A program made the translations under genes and the position numbers. Below are positions 10,154 to 20,201 of a stretch of DNA of 64,000 nt, piece after piece. The stretch is taken from positions 12,784,899-12,848,898 of the forward strand of contig CM055275.1 in the NCBI GenBank assembly GCA_029237695.1, written 5' to 3'. The notes below the pieces were generated by a model. That model saw only the letters and a list, made by a program, of their open reading frames with translations. It did no database searches and had not been told where the DNA came from. The first letter of the stretch is position 1, and the number at the start of each line of letters is the position of its first letter. The DNA is from Conchocele bisecta. Its lineage: Eukaryota; Mollusca; Bivalvia; Lucinida; Thyasiridae.

Positions 10154-10714
10154 GAACTCTCTGTCAGAGAATAGTAGAAGACCGACGATCGCCACGATTA
10201 AGGCCCAAGTATTTTTGGCGAGCCATCCGGCTGTTTTTGATAATATAGATAACAAGTAGGAGATGACACTTCCGATCAACCCAGGTAGAGCGGCAGCCGC
10301 CTTTCCGGCTAATTTAGCCAGGAGATTGGCGAGGGCTTTTGGATGCTTTTTTGCCCACTCCTTTGCTCCGCCGGATGGTGCGGCGGCTGCACCCGCGCCA
10401 GCACCCGCGCCACCAGTGATAGCTAGAACTATGATTGATATGATCATGCCGAGAGCTACGATGATGCTTACTATTGTGACGCGCTGCTCTCTGAACAGAG
10501 TGCGAAGTCGCTAACCGAGTGTCGTGTCCTCGTGCAGAACCATCGAGATTGTTTCGGGGATCCGACTGATTTTGGTGCGGAGAGCCTCACAGTTAGTCGA
10601 GGCAGCCTCCAAGCGAGATTCTCTTTCATCTCCCAAAGACCGCAGTCGTTCGTTGAACCGCTCGGTAGATTCTCTATCGTTACCAGCTTCCCCAAGTTTT
10701 CTTTCTTCTAGCAC
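10136..10714 (-). pseudogene. Polinton coiled-coil membrane protein, in-frame stop, no ATG
   Basis: One frame runs from about 10714 to TAG at 10511-10513 (67 codons, charged coiled coil with Glu/Arg heptads), then continues in the same frame to 10136. The second part holds a hydrophobic helix (VSIIVALGMIISIIVLAI), an Ala/Gly-rich region, an amphipathic Lys/Ala/Leu segment and a final hydrophobic helix (WALIVAIVGLLLF). The frame has no ATG: it is preceded by a stop, and the first possible start is GTG at 10712-10714, overlapping the end of the upstream gene by 7 bases. Either the start codon is lost or the protein is made by reinitiation. The layout (coil, membrane segments) is typical of uncharacterised animal-Polinton membrane proteins. 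Confidence 0.55.
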
Positions 10715-11445
10715 GATATGTTAATCCAGCGTCGATAGCTTGGAGAGGTTAAGGACCAGTTCGCCCGGACTGTTTGCAGAGCCTTATTGAGGCCCCGGAG
10801 TTCGCGAAGAGGTAGCGGTGGGTCATCGTTCGACCCTTGGTCGAGGTTGAGTATTCCATCTATTTCGTTTTCGTTGATCTCCATTGTGCGAATAGCGTCG
10901 GTGGCTACACGAGGAAGCTCGCTGAGCTCGATCGTTTCTATCGCGGCGGCCGTCTTTGCCATCATTTCGTCGGTAAACTGTAGGGTCTTTACAGCGCGGG
11001 CCGGCATAATTGTTTGACCTCGCGCCCAATTTGGGAATCCTAGTTCGCTCCTTATGATTTCGCCACCGCCCCGGTTTCCGGCAATGGTGCTCAGCGCTAG
11101 GGGTTTTCCGGTCTTCATGTTGATGATCGGGATATTTGATGCTTTTAGTCGCAACCTACCGCGCAGATCCAATTCGAACTTGGAGTAGTCGCAATCGACA
11201 GATGGGACCACACATCTTTCTGCCAAACTGTTGTAGTAGTCGTCTACAGTTGACTTGACCAATTCCTGACTTAGACCAATGGTGTTGGTAGCGCCACCTA
11301 TTTCCTCACCGGGTTGATTCACTATGAAGGACGTTTCGTCATCGATGTCATCATCGATGCCATCATCGATGTCATCATCGATGTCATCATCATCGCGGAA
11401 ATCGTCTCGGTCGACTTCGTCCATACCAATATCGTAACCAGCCAT
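10708..11445 (-). CDS. Polinton conserved protein with acidic Asp/Ile repeat, function unknown
   Basis: Intact frame of 245 residues from the ATG at 11443-11445. An upstream in-frame ATG at 11485-11487 would add a 14-residue Ile/Tyr-rich leader lying in the AT-rich promoter, so I prefer the inner start. Residues about 11-35 are an Asp-rich low-complexity tract (DDDIDDDIDDGIDDDID) coded by a 15-bp-type repeat at 11338-11400. The rest is a mixed, mostly helical protein with a central Gly-rich loop (GNRGGGE). It is divergent from the capsid gene at 11523 with about 75 bp between. I recognise similar genes in animal Polintons but know no function. Confidence 0.55.
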   Translation of the reverse strand: MAGYDIGMDEVDRDDFRDDDDIDDDIDDGIDDDIDDETSFIVNQPGEEIGGATNTIGLSQELVKSTVDDYYNSLAERCVVPSVDCDYSKFELDLRGRLRLKASNIPIINMKTGKPLALSTIAGNRGGGEIIRSELGFPNWARGQTIMPARAVKTLQFTDEMMAKTAAAIETIELSELPRVATDAIRTMEINENEIDGILNLDQGSNDDPPLPLRELRGLNKALQTVRANWSLTSPSYRRWINISC

Positions 11446-11522
11446 TTTTATAATTATATAATAATTATGTATTAAAGAAAAAAACATACGGGTTTAATAG
11501 AGTATTTAGTTTCATCGAAACT
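11446..11522. promoter_or_regulatory. Bidirectional AT-rich promoter region, capsid side
   Basis: The 77 bases between two divergent ATGs are almost pure A/T (ATAATTATATAATAATTATG), with TATA-like sequence on both strands. Similar AT-rich tracts precede other Polinton genes (13800, 14650-14685, 29870-29925 in the second copy). Promoter function is inferred from position. Confidence 0.4.
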
Positions 11523-12818
11523 ATGTCTTCAAGTCAATATGGCCGCAAACTCAATCCATACCGCAGACAGCGGGAGCCCCTCGGGGCGATAGGTGTGAGG
11601 CAGAGCGTCGTTATTACGAACAACCCATCGACGATCGACCAGAACCAGCAGCTTTTGGTCCGCTTCCCAAACCTCGGAGCTAGCGACGTCATTGTGCCGG
11701 GGACTGTTCGCCTCGCTTTCACTACTTCGCTGACGTCGACAGACACGGACCGAACCGTCGTTCAGAACCTGGGTCGCGCCATCGTCAAGAAGACCATGAT
11801 GAAGATTTCTGGTAATGAGGTGATGTCGATCGACGACAGCGACGTCTACCATTGTTATCAGGACCTGTGGAAGACGGAACAAGAGCGCGAACATGCGGTC
11901 TATCAGGGTATTGACACCAGCAAAAATAAGAACGTTACCAGACTTAGAATCGGGGCTGGTAACAAGCTAGATAACGACGCGAGCGACAACGCGATCGCGG
12001 CCGCTTACGGCAACCGCTTCTACATCCCGCTCGACTTTGAGTTGCTGGAAAGTCACACGCCCAACTATCAGAGTGCTTTGGCTGACCGCCTCGAATATGA
12101 ACTAACGTTCAACGACTACGGCCGAGTTCTTATAACCACAAACATGGCATCGACGTATACGATCGACAATGTTTCGCTGGAGTACGACATGGTCACGATG
12201 CCCGAACTCGCGCGATTGATCAGAACACAGTACGCTGGGCGCGTTGCCATACTTTACGACCGTGTTCTTCGCCATCGCAAGATGACGAAAGACAAAAGCG
12301 ACACATTGTGGAATATTAATGTCAACGTACCCGCCCGCTCGATGAAAGGTATGCTGATGCTGTTCGAGGAGCGTCGGTTCGCGCTCGGGGCTAGAAAAAG
12401 CGATAAATTATATAACCCCAAAATCACAAAGGTAGAGGTGACGATCGAGGGAGTCCACAATCAACTCTACAGCGCGGGCCTTCGCGCGCACCAGCAATGG
12501 GACGAAGTCAGAAAGCAGTTTGCTGCTGGCTCTAAGCGTGACCCAGAGGTTGCTGCGGTTGCCAAAGACCTGCAGCTCTCGGAATTCTCCCTCGCGCAGT
12601 TCCTGACTAGCAAATACGCGTTATGGTTAGACATGCGAGTCAGCGACGACGACGAAATGCACGGTAGTGGACGCCAAGTTGAGAACGCTAGCGAGGGTGT
12701 GACGATCCAGATAACCAAAGAGGCGGATGGAGCTGGCGCATTGAACGTGTATCTATATATAATCACAGACGCACAACTCAACATCGAAGATGGTCGATAC
12801 GTCTCAGCACTCTACTGA
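11523..12818 (+). CDS. Polinton major capsid protein candidate
   Basis: Intact frame of 431 residues, the best-preserved gene of the element. It is beta-rich throughout with two halves of similar character, as expected for a double-jelly-roll fold, and the basic N-terminus (residues 1-25) would face the interior. The C-terminus ends in hydrophobic strands (GALNVYLYIITDA, then YVSALY). It lies directly before the packaging ATPase, overlapping it by 29 bases, which is the standard neighbour of the capsid gene in Polintons and related viruses. Assignment rests on recognition of the family in animal Polintons plus this context; a structure prediction would settle it. The absence of any stop or frameshift in 1.3 kb contrasts with the damaged enzymes around it. 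Confidence 0.68.
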   Translation: MSSSQYGRKLNPYRRQREPLGAIGVRQSVVITNNPSTIDQNQQLLVRFPNLGASDVIVPGTVRLAFTTSLTSTDTDRTVVQNLGRAIVKKTMMKISGNEVMSIDDSDVYHCYQDLWKTEQEREHAVYQGIDTSKNKNVTRLRIGAGNKLDNDASDNAIAAAYGNRFYIPLDFELLESHTPNYQSALADRLEYELTFNDYGRVLITTNMASTYTIDNVSLEYDMVTMPELARLIRTQYAGRVAILYDRVLRHRKMTKDKSDTLWNINVNVPARSMKGMLMLFEERRFALGARKSDKLYNPKITKVEVTIEGVHNQLYSAGLRAHQQWDEVRKQFAAGSKRDPEVAAVAKDLQLSEFSLAQFLTSKYALWLDMRVSDDDEMHGSGRQVENASEGVTIQITKEADGAGALNVYLYIITDAQLNIEDGRYVSALY

Positions 12819-13469
12819 TTTAATAAATCAATCTAAAGATTTAATTTCAAACTTAGTTTGTGTTTGTGATGCCCACTCTGCCATAATATGTGGGCAGACA
12901 GGATGCGGACAAACAGTTTTCATCCTCGACTTGCTCAAGGGGTCCTACCGCGATGTCTTTCGACACATTGTGATCATGTGTCCCACTGTGCGACACAACG
13001 ATACGTATCAGCGGCGCCCGTGGATATGGACCGACCCTGATGTATACGTTATTGACCCCGGCGACAGGCTTCACGATTGGCTGCGCGGTTTATATAGATT
13101 TCAGGGCGAGCCCACCCTATACGTGATTGACGACTGCTCGGCCAAGGCGGCGATGACCAAAAAGAAGGACTTGCTCTCCAAGCTACATTTTCGGGCCGCC
13201 ATGCGGGGCAAAGCGTATGGATCTCCACTCAGAAGTACAACGCCGTCCTCGTAATAGAACTCTAACATTCTCAGCTTGGAGAGCAAACGAAACGGGGCGC
13301 CCTATATCATTGCAAGGACCGAGACTCATTCGACGACTGTCTTCGAGAGAACGACGTTATCCCAACGCGCGAGGAGCGCCTGGAGGTTCGACAGATACTT
13401 TCGGAAACTAAGCACGCAAAGCTTCTGTTAAAGATTGATCAACCAACTGTTTACGAAGTTATCAATTAA
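12790..13469 (+). pseudogene. Polinton DNA-packaging ATPase (FtsK/HerA-like), frameshifted and catalytically altered
   Basis: The first frame (from ATG 12790) has the P-loop region CGQTGCGQT at residues 34-42, where the invariant lysine is Gln41, and a Walker B strand LYVIDDC at about residues 115-121. Near 13215 the coding frame shifts. The shifted frame shows the conserved C-terminal part (STQKYNAVL, then KDRDSFDDCLREND) through to TAA at 13467-13469. Within it, 13249-13279 is a foreign 31-bp stretch identical to part of the polymerase gene, and it brings a TAA at 13263-13265. The enzyme would have pumped DNA into capsids. Here it has at least three independent defects: Lys to Gln, a frameshift, and the insert with its stop. 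Confidence 0.82.
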
Positions 13470-13827
13470 TTTATTGCAAAATTATAAGCTATTGCTTAAC
13501 GCTTAATTTTATAATTTTCTTAAAATTAATTAGTAACTGCTGAGCAAATGCATAACAATGCTGAACAATTGCTGAACAATTCTTAACAAATACTTAACAA
13601 ATGTTGAACAAATGCTGAACAATGGTTAACAATGTGGGAATCAATTTGTTGCTCCGCTTAATAATTGCTAATTTTCTTAAAATTAATTTATTGCTTTGTT
13701 GCGAGCATAACGGTGATCATAAGTATCGGGTGGTACGCTATTATTACTTACCAATATCATTGGATTAAATCAATATGTTAGACTTATGAGGCTAGTCAGA
13801 ATAGTACTAATTATTAAAAATAAAATA
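13470..13827. other. Intergenic AT-rich region with GCTGAACAAT short repeats
   Basis: Between 13535 and 13640 about nine loose copies of an 11-base motif (variants of TGCTGAACAAT) follow each other. AATTTTCTTAAAATTAA occurs on both sides (13513 and 13670), giving a flanked repeat block. No ORF. It could be a regulatory or replication site, but nothing shows which. Confidence 0.5.
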
Positions 13828-14196
13828 ATGAACTGCGACAAACTACTCGATCAGCTAATGGAAGAGACAGTCGTGTCGACTGCCGACACGACATCTTTCC
13901 CAAAACAAACTGTAGGAACCGACACGATATCCTTCCTGAAAGAGCAATCGGGGATTGCAACGGCTGCCGATACGGTCCGATAGGACACACTCTTAGAACA
14001 GCCTGCTGCTCAATTTATATCGGGTCTCAGTATCGGATATGCTCGAATATCAAAGATGGCCTTCGGAGGGCCCGCTCCCAAATTGGATATGACCGTGAGA
14101 GACGTAGGGTTCGTGACCTTAGATGTAGCGGCCGCAGTTTGGACCCGAGATTATCTAATAAAAGCTGGAATTCTACCAGCTAACATATGGAAATAA
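13828..14196 (+). pseudogene. Polinton small protein with hydrophobic C-terminal half, in-frame stop
   Basis: From ATG 13828 the frame gives about 51 polar, Thr/Asp-rich residues to TAG at 13981-13983, and continues in the same frame to TAA 14194-14196, about 122 residues in all. The second half is mildly hydrophobic with a conserved-looking segment (FGGPAPKLDMTVRDVGF) and ends ILPANIWK. An upstream in-frame ATG at 13786 adds an Ile-rich leader in the AT-rich promoter and is less likely to be used. The next gene's ATG follows the stop immediately. Similar small proteins sit beside the ATPase in animal Polintons; function unknown. Confidence 0.55.
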
Positions 14197-14648
14197 ATGG
14201 CTTCGATCGGAGAAATAGTATTTGGTGCAATCGTGAGCGCAGGGGCGTTCGGCGGTAGCAACTATTTATTCTCGTTAATAGGAAAAAACTCGGACGCGGA
14301 TGATGAGCGCAAGCGTCACGATGTAGCTGAAGAACAACTCAAGAGTGCAGACGCAGCATGGTCGAAAAAACGAACCGCCCGTCCGGACTGGATCAACGGA
14401 GAGCTTCGCGCGAGAATCACGCCGCGCAAACTTTCCGGAACGTTGAAAAAGCCAACCGCGAGTATGCGCTGGCATATCCGCAGAAAAGTATCGCGGCGCT
14501 GGATCCCGAGCCCCAACTTTCAGATTTATATGTAACGTGAGAGGCCCAAAAAGACCGCGAGATCGCCTTCATCGTCGTGGGGATGGTTGCGACGGGTCTC
14601 GTCAGCTACTATATTGGAAAAGCAATAAGCAAAAGCAATAAACAATAA
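14197..14648 (+). pseudogene. Polinton small membrane protein, two frameshifts
   Basis: ATG at 14197 touches the previous stop. The first frame has a Gly/Ala/Ser-rich hydrophobic segment at residues 5-29 (FGAIVSAGAFGG...) and then a charged helical part. The coding frame moves near 14430 (segment EKANREYALAYP) and again near 14540, ending with a hydrophobic helix (FIVVGMVATGLVSYYIG) and TAA at 14646-14648. Roughly 150 residues with a membrane segment at each end. Paired with the preceding gene, it probably forms part of a small membrane-protein cluster. Function unknown. Confidence 0.5.
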
Positions 14649-14685
14649 TTATTTTAACTTTTTTAAATAATATATATATAGAACG

Positions 14686-15018
14686 ATGTTAGTTGACGAG
14701 CATTATTACGCTTTGATCGATGTAGGCTACACGGCCCTTACACACCGTTTAGCTGGCGCGAAGGGTCTGATCAGTCTGGCCCAAGACTCTCTAGAGACGT
14801 GGCGCGAGGACGAAAAAGCGGCCACCCATTTCGCAAGACGGATGTTAGATTCCTCCGAGTTCCCGCTCCAGAGCTGTAACTTAACCGGCAGCTGCAGCGA
14901 AACTTCCAACAAAGGTTTAGTATCGACGACGCAGTTACCGAACGATCTGGCGAGGGCATGTTGGAGACTGTTCGATCTACTAGAATACCTCGCATACGAT
15001 GGACACGCGCAAACTTAA
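14686..15018 (+). pseudogene. Polinton small helical protein, probable frameshift
   Basis: ATG 14686 follows an AT-rich TATATATATA tract by a few bases. The first about 65 residues are an Ala/Leu/Glu-rich helical sequence (ISLAQDSLETWREDEKAA). Near 14890 a neighbouring frame becomes more coding-like (Arg/Glu-rich, ending in Arg-rich sequence), so the listed 110-codon end is doubtful. The listed frame's 3' end overlaps the integrase start by 20 bases. No domain recognised, and it shows no protease motif. Confidence 0.4.
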
Positions 15019-15910
15019 TACCAAACTATCGGTTCGCCTAACGCGCAAGCTAGCGAACACATACTACAACCCCTGCGGCTACTGGAAGGGACTCGCGGTC
15101 ATCAAGAACCTCGCGGTGGCGACCAAGGTTTCCGAAAACGCAGCCAAGGAATGGCTCAAGAAGCAGGCCATCTGACAGATCTATTTGCCCGCGCCTCACA
15201 GTATTCCGCGCCCGAAATTCGACGTGCCGGTGCCGCTCGAAGTTCACCAAGTAGATCTCCTATTTCTCCCTCACGATCGCGTCGGTCGCAAGACGTACAA
15301 GTACGCACTGACAATGGTTGAAATAGCGAGTCGGTATAAGGGGGCTGAGCCGTTGGCTAATGAGTCTAAGGAGGTGGTCGAGGCTCTTTCCCGAATATAT
15401 AAAAGGAGTCTCAAATGGCCGAATCTTATTCAGGTCAATCCCGGCCGCGAGTTCATGGGCGCGGTCTCTCATCTATTGTCTAAACACAAAGTTTCTGTCA
15501 GACGCGGCCGCGTCAACATCCACCGGGACCAGGGGATCGTGGAGCGGTTCAATCGAACCCTGGCTGAGATGTTGTTCGGACACCAATACGCCAAAGAGCT
15601 TGTAGATCCTCATTCGCAATCGACCGAGTGGGTGACAAAGCTGCCCGCCGTGTTCTCCGCATTGAACGGCGAGGTGACCAAATTGATCGGTAAGAAGCCC
15701 GTAGATGCTGTCAAGGCGAACACGGTGGCGCACAAACCATCCGCCGTCTTGCGCCGGCGCCCCGTTGGTTTAGCGGAGAAACGACTTCCATCGGATGTTG
15801 CCGTCCGGTACCTCTATCAACCGGGAGAGCTCGAAGGTGGCCGCCGACGCGCGACTGATCCCGTGTGGTCTCTCAATATATATCATCTAGATCGATATAT
15901 TACCCGATGA
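14999..15910 (+). pseudogene. Polinton integrase (RVE/DDE family), in-frame stop and one catalytic Asp lost
   Basis: One frame from ATG 14999 to TGA at 15908-15910 codes about 303 residues, broken only by TGA at 15173-15175 where the context suggests an original Trp. Residues 1-58 are a basic N-terminal helical region. Residues 80-200 are the RNase H-fold core: Asp86 in VDLLF, then position 147 in QVNPGREFMG, where the second catalytic Asp is Asn, and Glu182 in IVERFNRTLAE, about 35 residues later as in the D,D35E pattern. The C-terminal part is basic. The protein would cut and join element ends at the target. With both a nonsense codon and the Asp to Asn change, this copy is inactive. Confidence 0.88.
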
Positions 15911-16086
15911 GCCCGTGCTCTACTATTTGGATGATGGTCCATCGTGCGGGTTTGTTTGCGAAGAACTTCTTGCGGTGCCTTCTGACACCCAGCTGTCTCC
16001 GGTCCGTTCGTCGTTATAGTCGGTCAGGCTCTCGTGAGAGCCTTTAGTATTCTCCCCTGTTTTAGAGTTATTTTGTTTTTGTTTAC
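15911..16086. other. Gap between convergent integrase and polymerase genes
   Basis: 176 bases without ORF between the two stop codons. It contains GGCTCTCGTGAGAGCC (about 16026-16041), a 16-bp perfect palindrome that could serve as a shared transcript end. Confidence 0.5.
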
Positions 16087-19000
16087 CTATGTTAGAGGCT
16101 CTGTGTGTATCCCGTCTTTCATCACTCTCCTCTTGTCGTAGTACGCCGACAGCCCCAGTTTACTCTGGGTGTATGTTTTCATTACTCCACCGTTCATACG
16201 GAACCCTATATTTTAAGCCACGTCTCTGTGGCCTTCCAACGCGTTCTTATATCTATTCCAACTCACGCTGTTGGTTCTCTTACTCATTCCCTTAGAGGAA
16301 TGCTTCACTACGCCCGGGGTTTCAATTCCAATCTCGATTGGAGTTGGTTGTGTGGCCAGCGCGCGTCGTTGGTGCCTGGCCGGATGCCACGTGGAGTCTT
16401 CGCTCTCAGCCAGCTTTTATGCGAAGTAACACTTACTGGATAGCGCTATAGCTCCTTGGAACTCCATCTTGAACAGCCCAGGTTCCCTGTTCCTCCATTG
16501 GTCCCATGCGAGCCAATTGCGCTTATCTTTCTCATATGTCACACGTTGTCTAGGCTTCACCAGCGCGTCTAGGCTTTCATCGTTAGCTGTACTATCCGGT
16601 TTAGCAGTCACACCTATGTACATGCTGTCCGTATCCATCTGAATTAGTTCAAAGTCCTTTCTCGATACGTACTTGTCTAGGAAGTCGTAATAGAACTCTA
16701 ACATTCTCAGCTTGGCTAGTTGGTACACGGCTATCCCACAGTGAAACGGTCTCTTAAAAGCACACTTAGCCTTCCTACTAGATATCTCATACTCGTCTCC
16801 GATCTCTTCAAGATCTTCGAAGAACGCTGAGCGTAGTGCTTTATCCACACAGCTCTCATTTTTAGTGTACGTAGTGTTAAGGTGTCTCTCTGGTGCCTCA
16901 ATCATCTTACCACAACACGAATTACCAACCAACTTCATTATTTCAACTACCGGCTTCTTCGACTCATCTACGTCTCCGATCCTCCTAGCCGCAGTCACCT
17001 CTTCGACAAACCACGCGAAGGGTTTTCCAGCTGCGTAGTCTAGGATCCTGTGGAGGCCTGTTATCACTAGCCCGTGCTCTAGATACCACTTCAACAGCGG
17101 GGCATACAGCAGCATCTTTTTGCCGACAGCGTGCCCACTAATTTGTTTCCGCCTCCTCGATTCCTGCCTGTCTTTTTCAGATACTGGAGCATGTGCTCTG
17201 GAACCTCCTCCTCTTCAACTACCCTGTTTATGAACAGCGGAGACATCTCTTCAAACTTTTCTCTCAGGCTCTCAGGGACTTCTATATCCACCTCGGCAAA
17301 CCCGAACCAGTAATCGCTTCCCCTGTGTACCAGTTGACAGAACTTGTCTATGATCTTTTTGTTGTGGGGTGTCTTACTGCGTTGTATAGTTTCCTTACCG
17401 CACGGCATCTCTTTTTTGAGTGTCGACAGATACAAGGCGTTAGCATCGTACCCGAGGACTGCCTTACACGGTTTCCCTTCACCCTTACTGTTTGGACGTA
17501 TCTTTGAAACACCTGCCTCGGCGTATCTGGTGAACACGATAGACGGTCCTCCGACTAGAGCTCTCTGCAACATCTCGTACGTATCTTTCTCTGGGGCATA
17601 CAGCTGGCCAGTCTTCGGTCCGGATCCAGCTTTTCCCGGGATACCAGCACATGCCGACGCCGTTCCTCGCATCAGATATTGGATGGCTACTCCTGGCAGG
17701 GTAACGACGTCTTCGAATATATCTACTCCTCTATGTTTGTAAAAGTCACACATCTTACCTAATTCCTCTAGAAAAGGTGATACGTCGAGATCGTTGTAGT
17801 ATCTCACCCAGTCCTTAAATGTTATCATTCCTTTCCCCTGAAAAATTCTCCTGCACTCCTTCAGCTGCTCCTCGGTTACCAGCATCTCACATCTGAGTTT
17901 GGAATAACTGTGCTCTATGTCAGGGAGCCCTTGATAGTCTAGCTTGTCCACAGAATCAAACCACTCATACAGGAAGAAAGACTTTTGAGATGAGCAGTCG
18001 TATGCCTTAATCCACTTATCATAACTGACTCCCGGACCAAGATACAGGAGAACGTCCATGAATCTGAATTCCGGAGTGAATAGGAATATGGTGTCGTCAG
18101 TCCGCTTGCCTACCATAACTTTCGTGGTCGTGTCTGCCAGCTTGCCCACCAGATGTTTCTTGATGAGGATGATGTCATACCTACTGCAGTTGAACCCAAC
18201 ACTGGGACCTGATCTATCCACCTGTTTATCTCATCCACTTGGCGAGGCATGAGGTGCTCCGTGTCCTCGAACCAGTACCGACAACCCACTTCTTCGCGAA
18301 TATCCCTACCCTCTCATGCAGATCTTCTATGAACTTACTTACCAGTTTGGCAGGATACGTGTCACAGGTGTGAGATACGTTTCCGGACAGGCTGTCCTCT
18401 ATGTTAACGCTTACGGGCACGTGCTGTCTCGTACGATAGGTCTGGCGTTTGGTCGGTCCTCCCTTCCTTACTCAGATACGCTTCAAAATCGTATACTATC
18501 TGGTACGGGTACAGTGTGGTGGGACATCCTGTCTTAATCTTAGCGCCGGTTCTGTTATACTTACACTCCCACATTATCACTAGGTTAAATACTGCTTCTC
18601 TTTATCCCGCTTGTTGCTGGTGCGTAACTCGTACCATCTCGCCGGGCGATGTTTCGGACAGCCATGCCAGAAACACCCATGATACTGGTACACCGTGTTA
18701 TTTTCCTTGCAGTATCCATCTACTGGAGATCCACAGATCCACCTCTCCCCGCCGTGCCCACACTGCTCGTGGTGGATGTGCACGTTCTCCTCACTCTCAA
18801 CAGACGCCATCCAATCAAGTGCCCCTAGGCTTCCAGCACTCTTTGGGTAGAAGGCCTTCTCGAACGCGGAGCGAGTGCGCTCGATAACTTTCCCTTCGCA
18901 TACGGCGTGTGTCTCGCCCTTCATGCACTTGGGTCCGTGCCGAGTAACGTCACTAGCCTTCGTGAACCTCTGTTTGCAAGTGTCGCAGGCGTACGTTTTC

Positions 19001-20148
19001 GACAGACCTTTTAGGTTGGTTATCAGGAACGCGTGGTTTGTGTAGATGCCTATCGTCATATGCTTCGTGCCTACCTCCTCATAGTGTGCTGGTGCCTTCC
19101 TCAACCACCATATTCCACTCTCGGTTGGCTGATATACTTCTATACCCACCTTAAACTTCTCCTCAACCTTTTTCAGCTTGTCTAGCGGAATAGGCCCAGG
19201 CTCTCTCTTACCGAAATACTTAGCACTCATCTCTCTGGCTTGGGCGGCACATTTGTCTGATCGCGCCCCGCCGTGAATGGCCAGGCACCTTAATATACAC
19301 CGCTCATCGTTGTATTTGTCTAACGAGTACATACCTTTCTTATTCCTCAACCAGTCTGGGAGAGGTCCACCAGCCGCGTGTTTGGAAGTCATCCCGAGAT
19401 CTACTCCTCGTGTTCCTTGCACTAGTTTTATATAAACCTGCTCCCACCTCACGAACGTCCATTTCGTGTTGGGCCTCTCGACTTTATCTATATCCATCCT
19501 CTTTTTCTCGTTATCTTTCGCCCATTTCTCTACTTCACCTAAGGAGGCCATCCACCTACTACCCCCATGATTCCTATTAAATATGATCGTCTTTGCGCGA
19601 CCTCGGTGATCTTTTTCCTCAATGTGTTGTAGTTTGTAGGAGTATGAATATCTTAGGTGGAAGTTTGTTGTCAGATGAGAAGTTAATTTCTCTGCTATCC
19701 TATCAGGTATTTCCTTTCCTACGTGTTTCCTAACTGAGAACGTGAACGTGCGTCTACCCTGCTCGACTTTCTCCACCTCTTCATCTCTAACCGCTAGAAT
19801 AGCCTCGCCCTCGTCAGCTATCGCGTGTAGGAGGGTGGTTTTAAGCTTACGCTTTGGTTTAACTACGGCGTGGGAAGCCGGCAGGGCGGCCGTTCTCAGT
19901 CCAATTATACTCTCTACCTTTAGTCGTTTTCCTATTTGAGTGATTAACTCCTGAGATCCCAAGACGGTATTTGTGAAGGCACCTCTGGAGTATGCCCTAC
20001 CTACTCGACGTGTAAACGCCTCATTCTTTATTGCGTTTATCAGCTTATTTAACCCATGAACGCGCAGACGGTTGCTATAGACAATACCAAGAGATTTAGC
20101 CTCGGCTCTGAACGTTCCAATCTGAACCTGATGAATTGTGGTAGGCAT
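16087..20148 (-). pseudogene. Polinton DNA polymerase B, full-length but with many frameshifts and stops
   Basis: Coding sequence runs on the minus strand from ATG 20146-20148 to TAG 16087-16089, about 1,350 codons. Order: basic N-terminal region; a Cys/His region (LDKYNDERCILRCL); a C2H2-like finger (CDTCKQRFTKASDVTRHGPKC); an endonuclease-like segment with HCGHGGER and YQYHGCFWHGCPKH (about 18660-18780); exonuclease motif DFEAY (about 18480); palm motif A GYDANALYL (about 17430-17454); motif B KLVGNSCCGK (about 16911-16940); motif C QMDTDSMY (about 16618-16645); and a C-terminal part with KGMSKRTN and GLSAYYDKRRV. Frame breaks lie near 18590, 18400, 18300, 18215 and 17105, and in-frame TAA codons at 16417-16419 and 16213-16215. 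Protein-primed replication of the element is the family role. The Asp residues of motifs A and C are retained. Confidence 0.93.
16685..16715. repeat. Source copy of the 31-bp sequence found in the ATPase gene
   Basis: This stretch encodes, on the minus strand, the polymerase segment KLRMLEFYY just before motif C. It is identical over 31 bases to 13249-13279, in the same orientation on the plus strand. Here it fits its protein; in the ATPase it does not. So this is the donor. Confidence 0.85.
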
Positions 20149-20201
20149 TTTTTTATATCAGTATATTTTGGTATATATACTTTGGTATGATATAACCTAT
20201 G

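Noticed and set aside
6485..13983. Alternative genetic code or programmed readthrough in Polinton-1
   Set aside because: TAA, TAG and TGA all occur in frame, their contexts share nothing, and true frameshifts occur in the same element.
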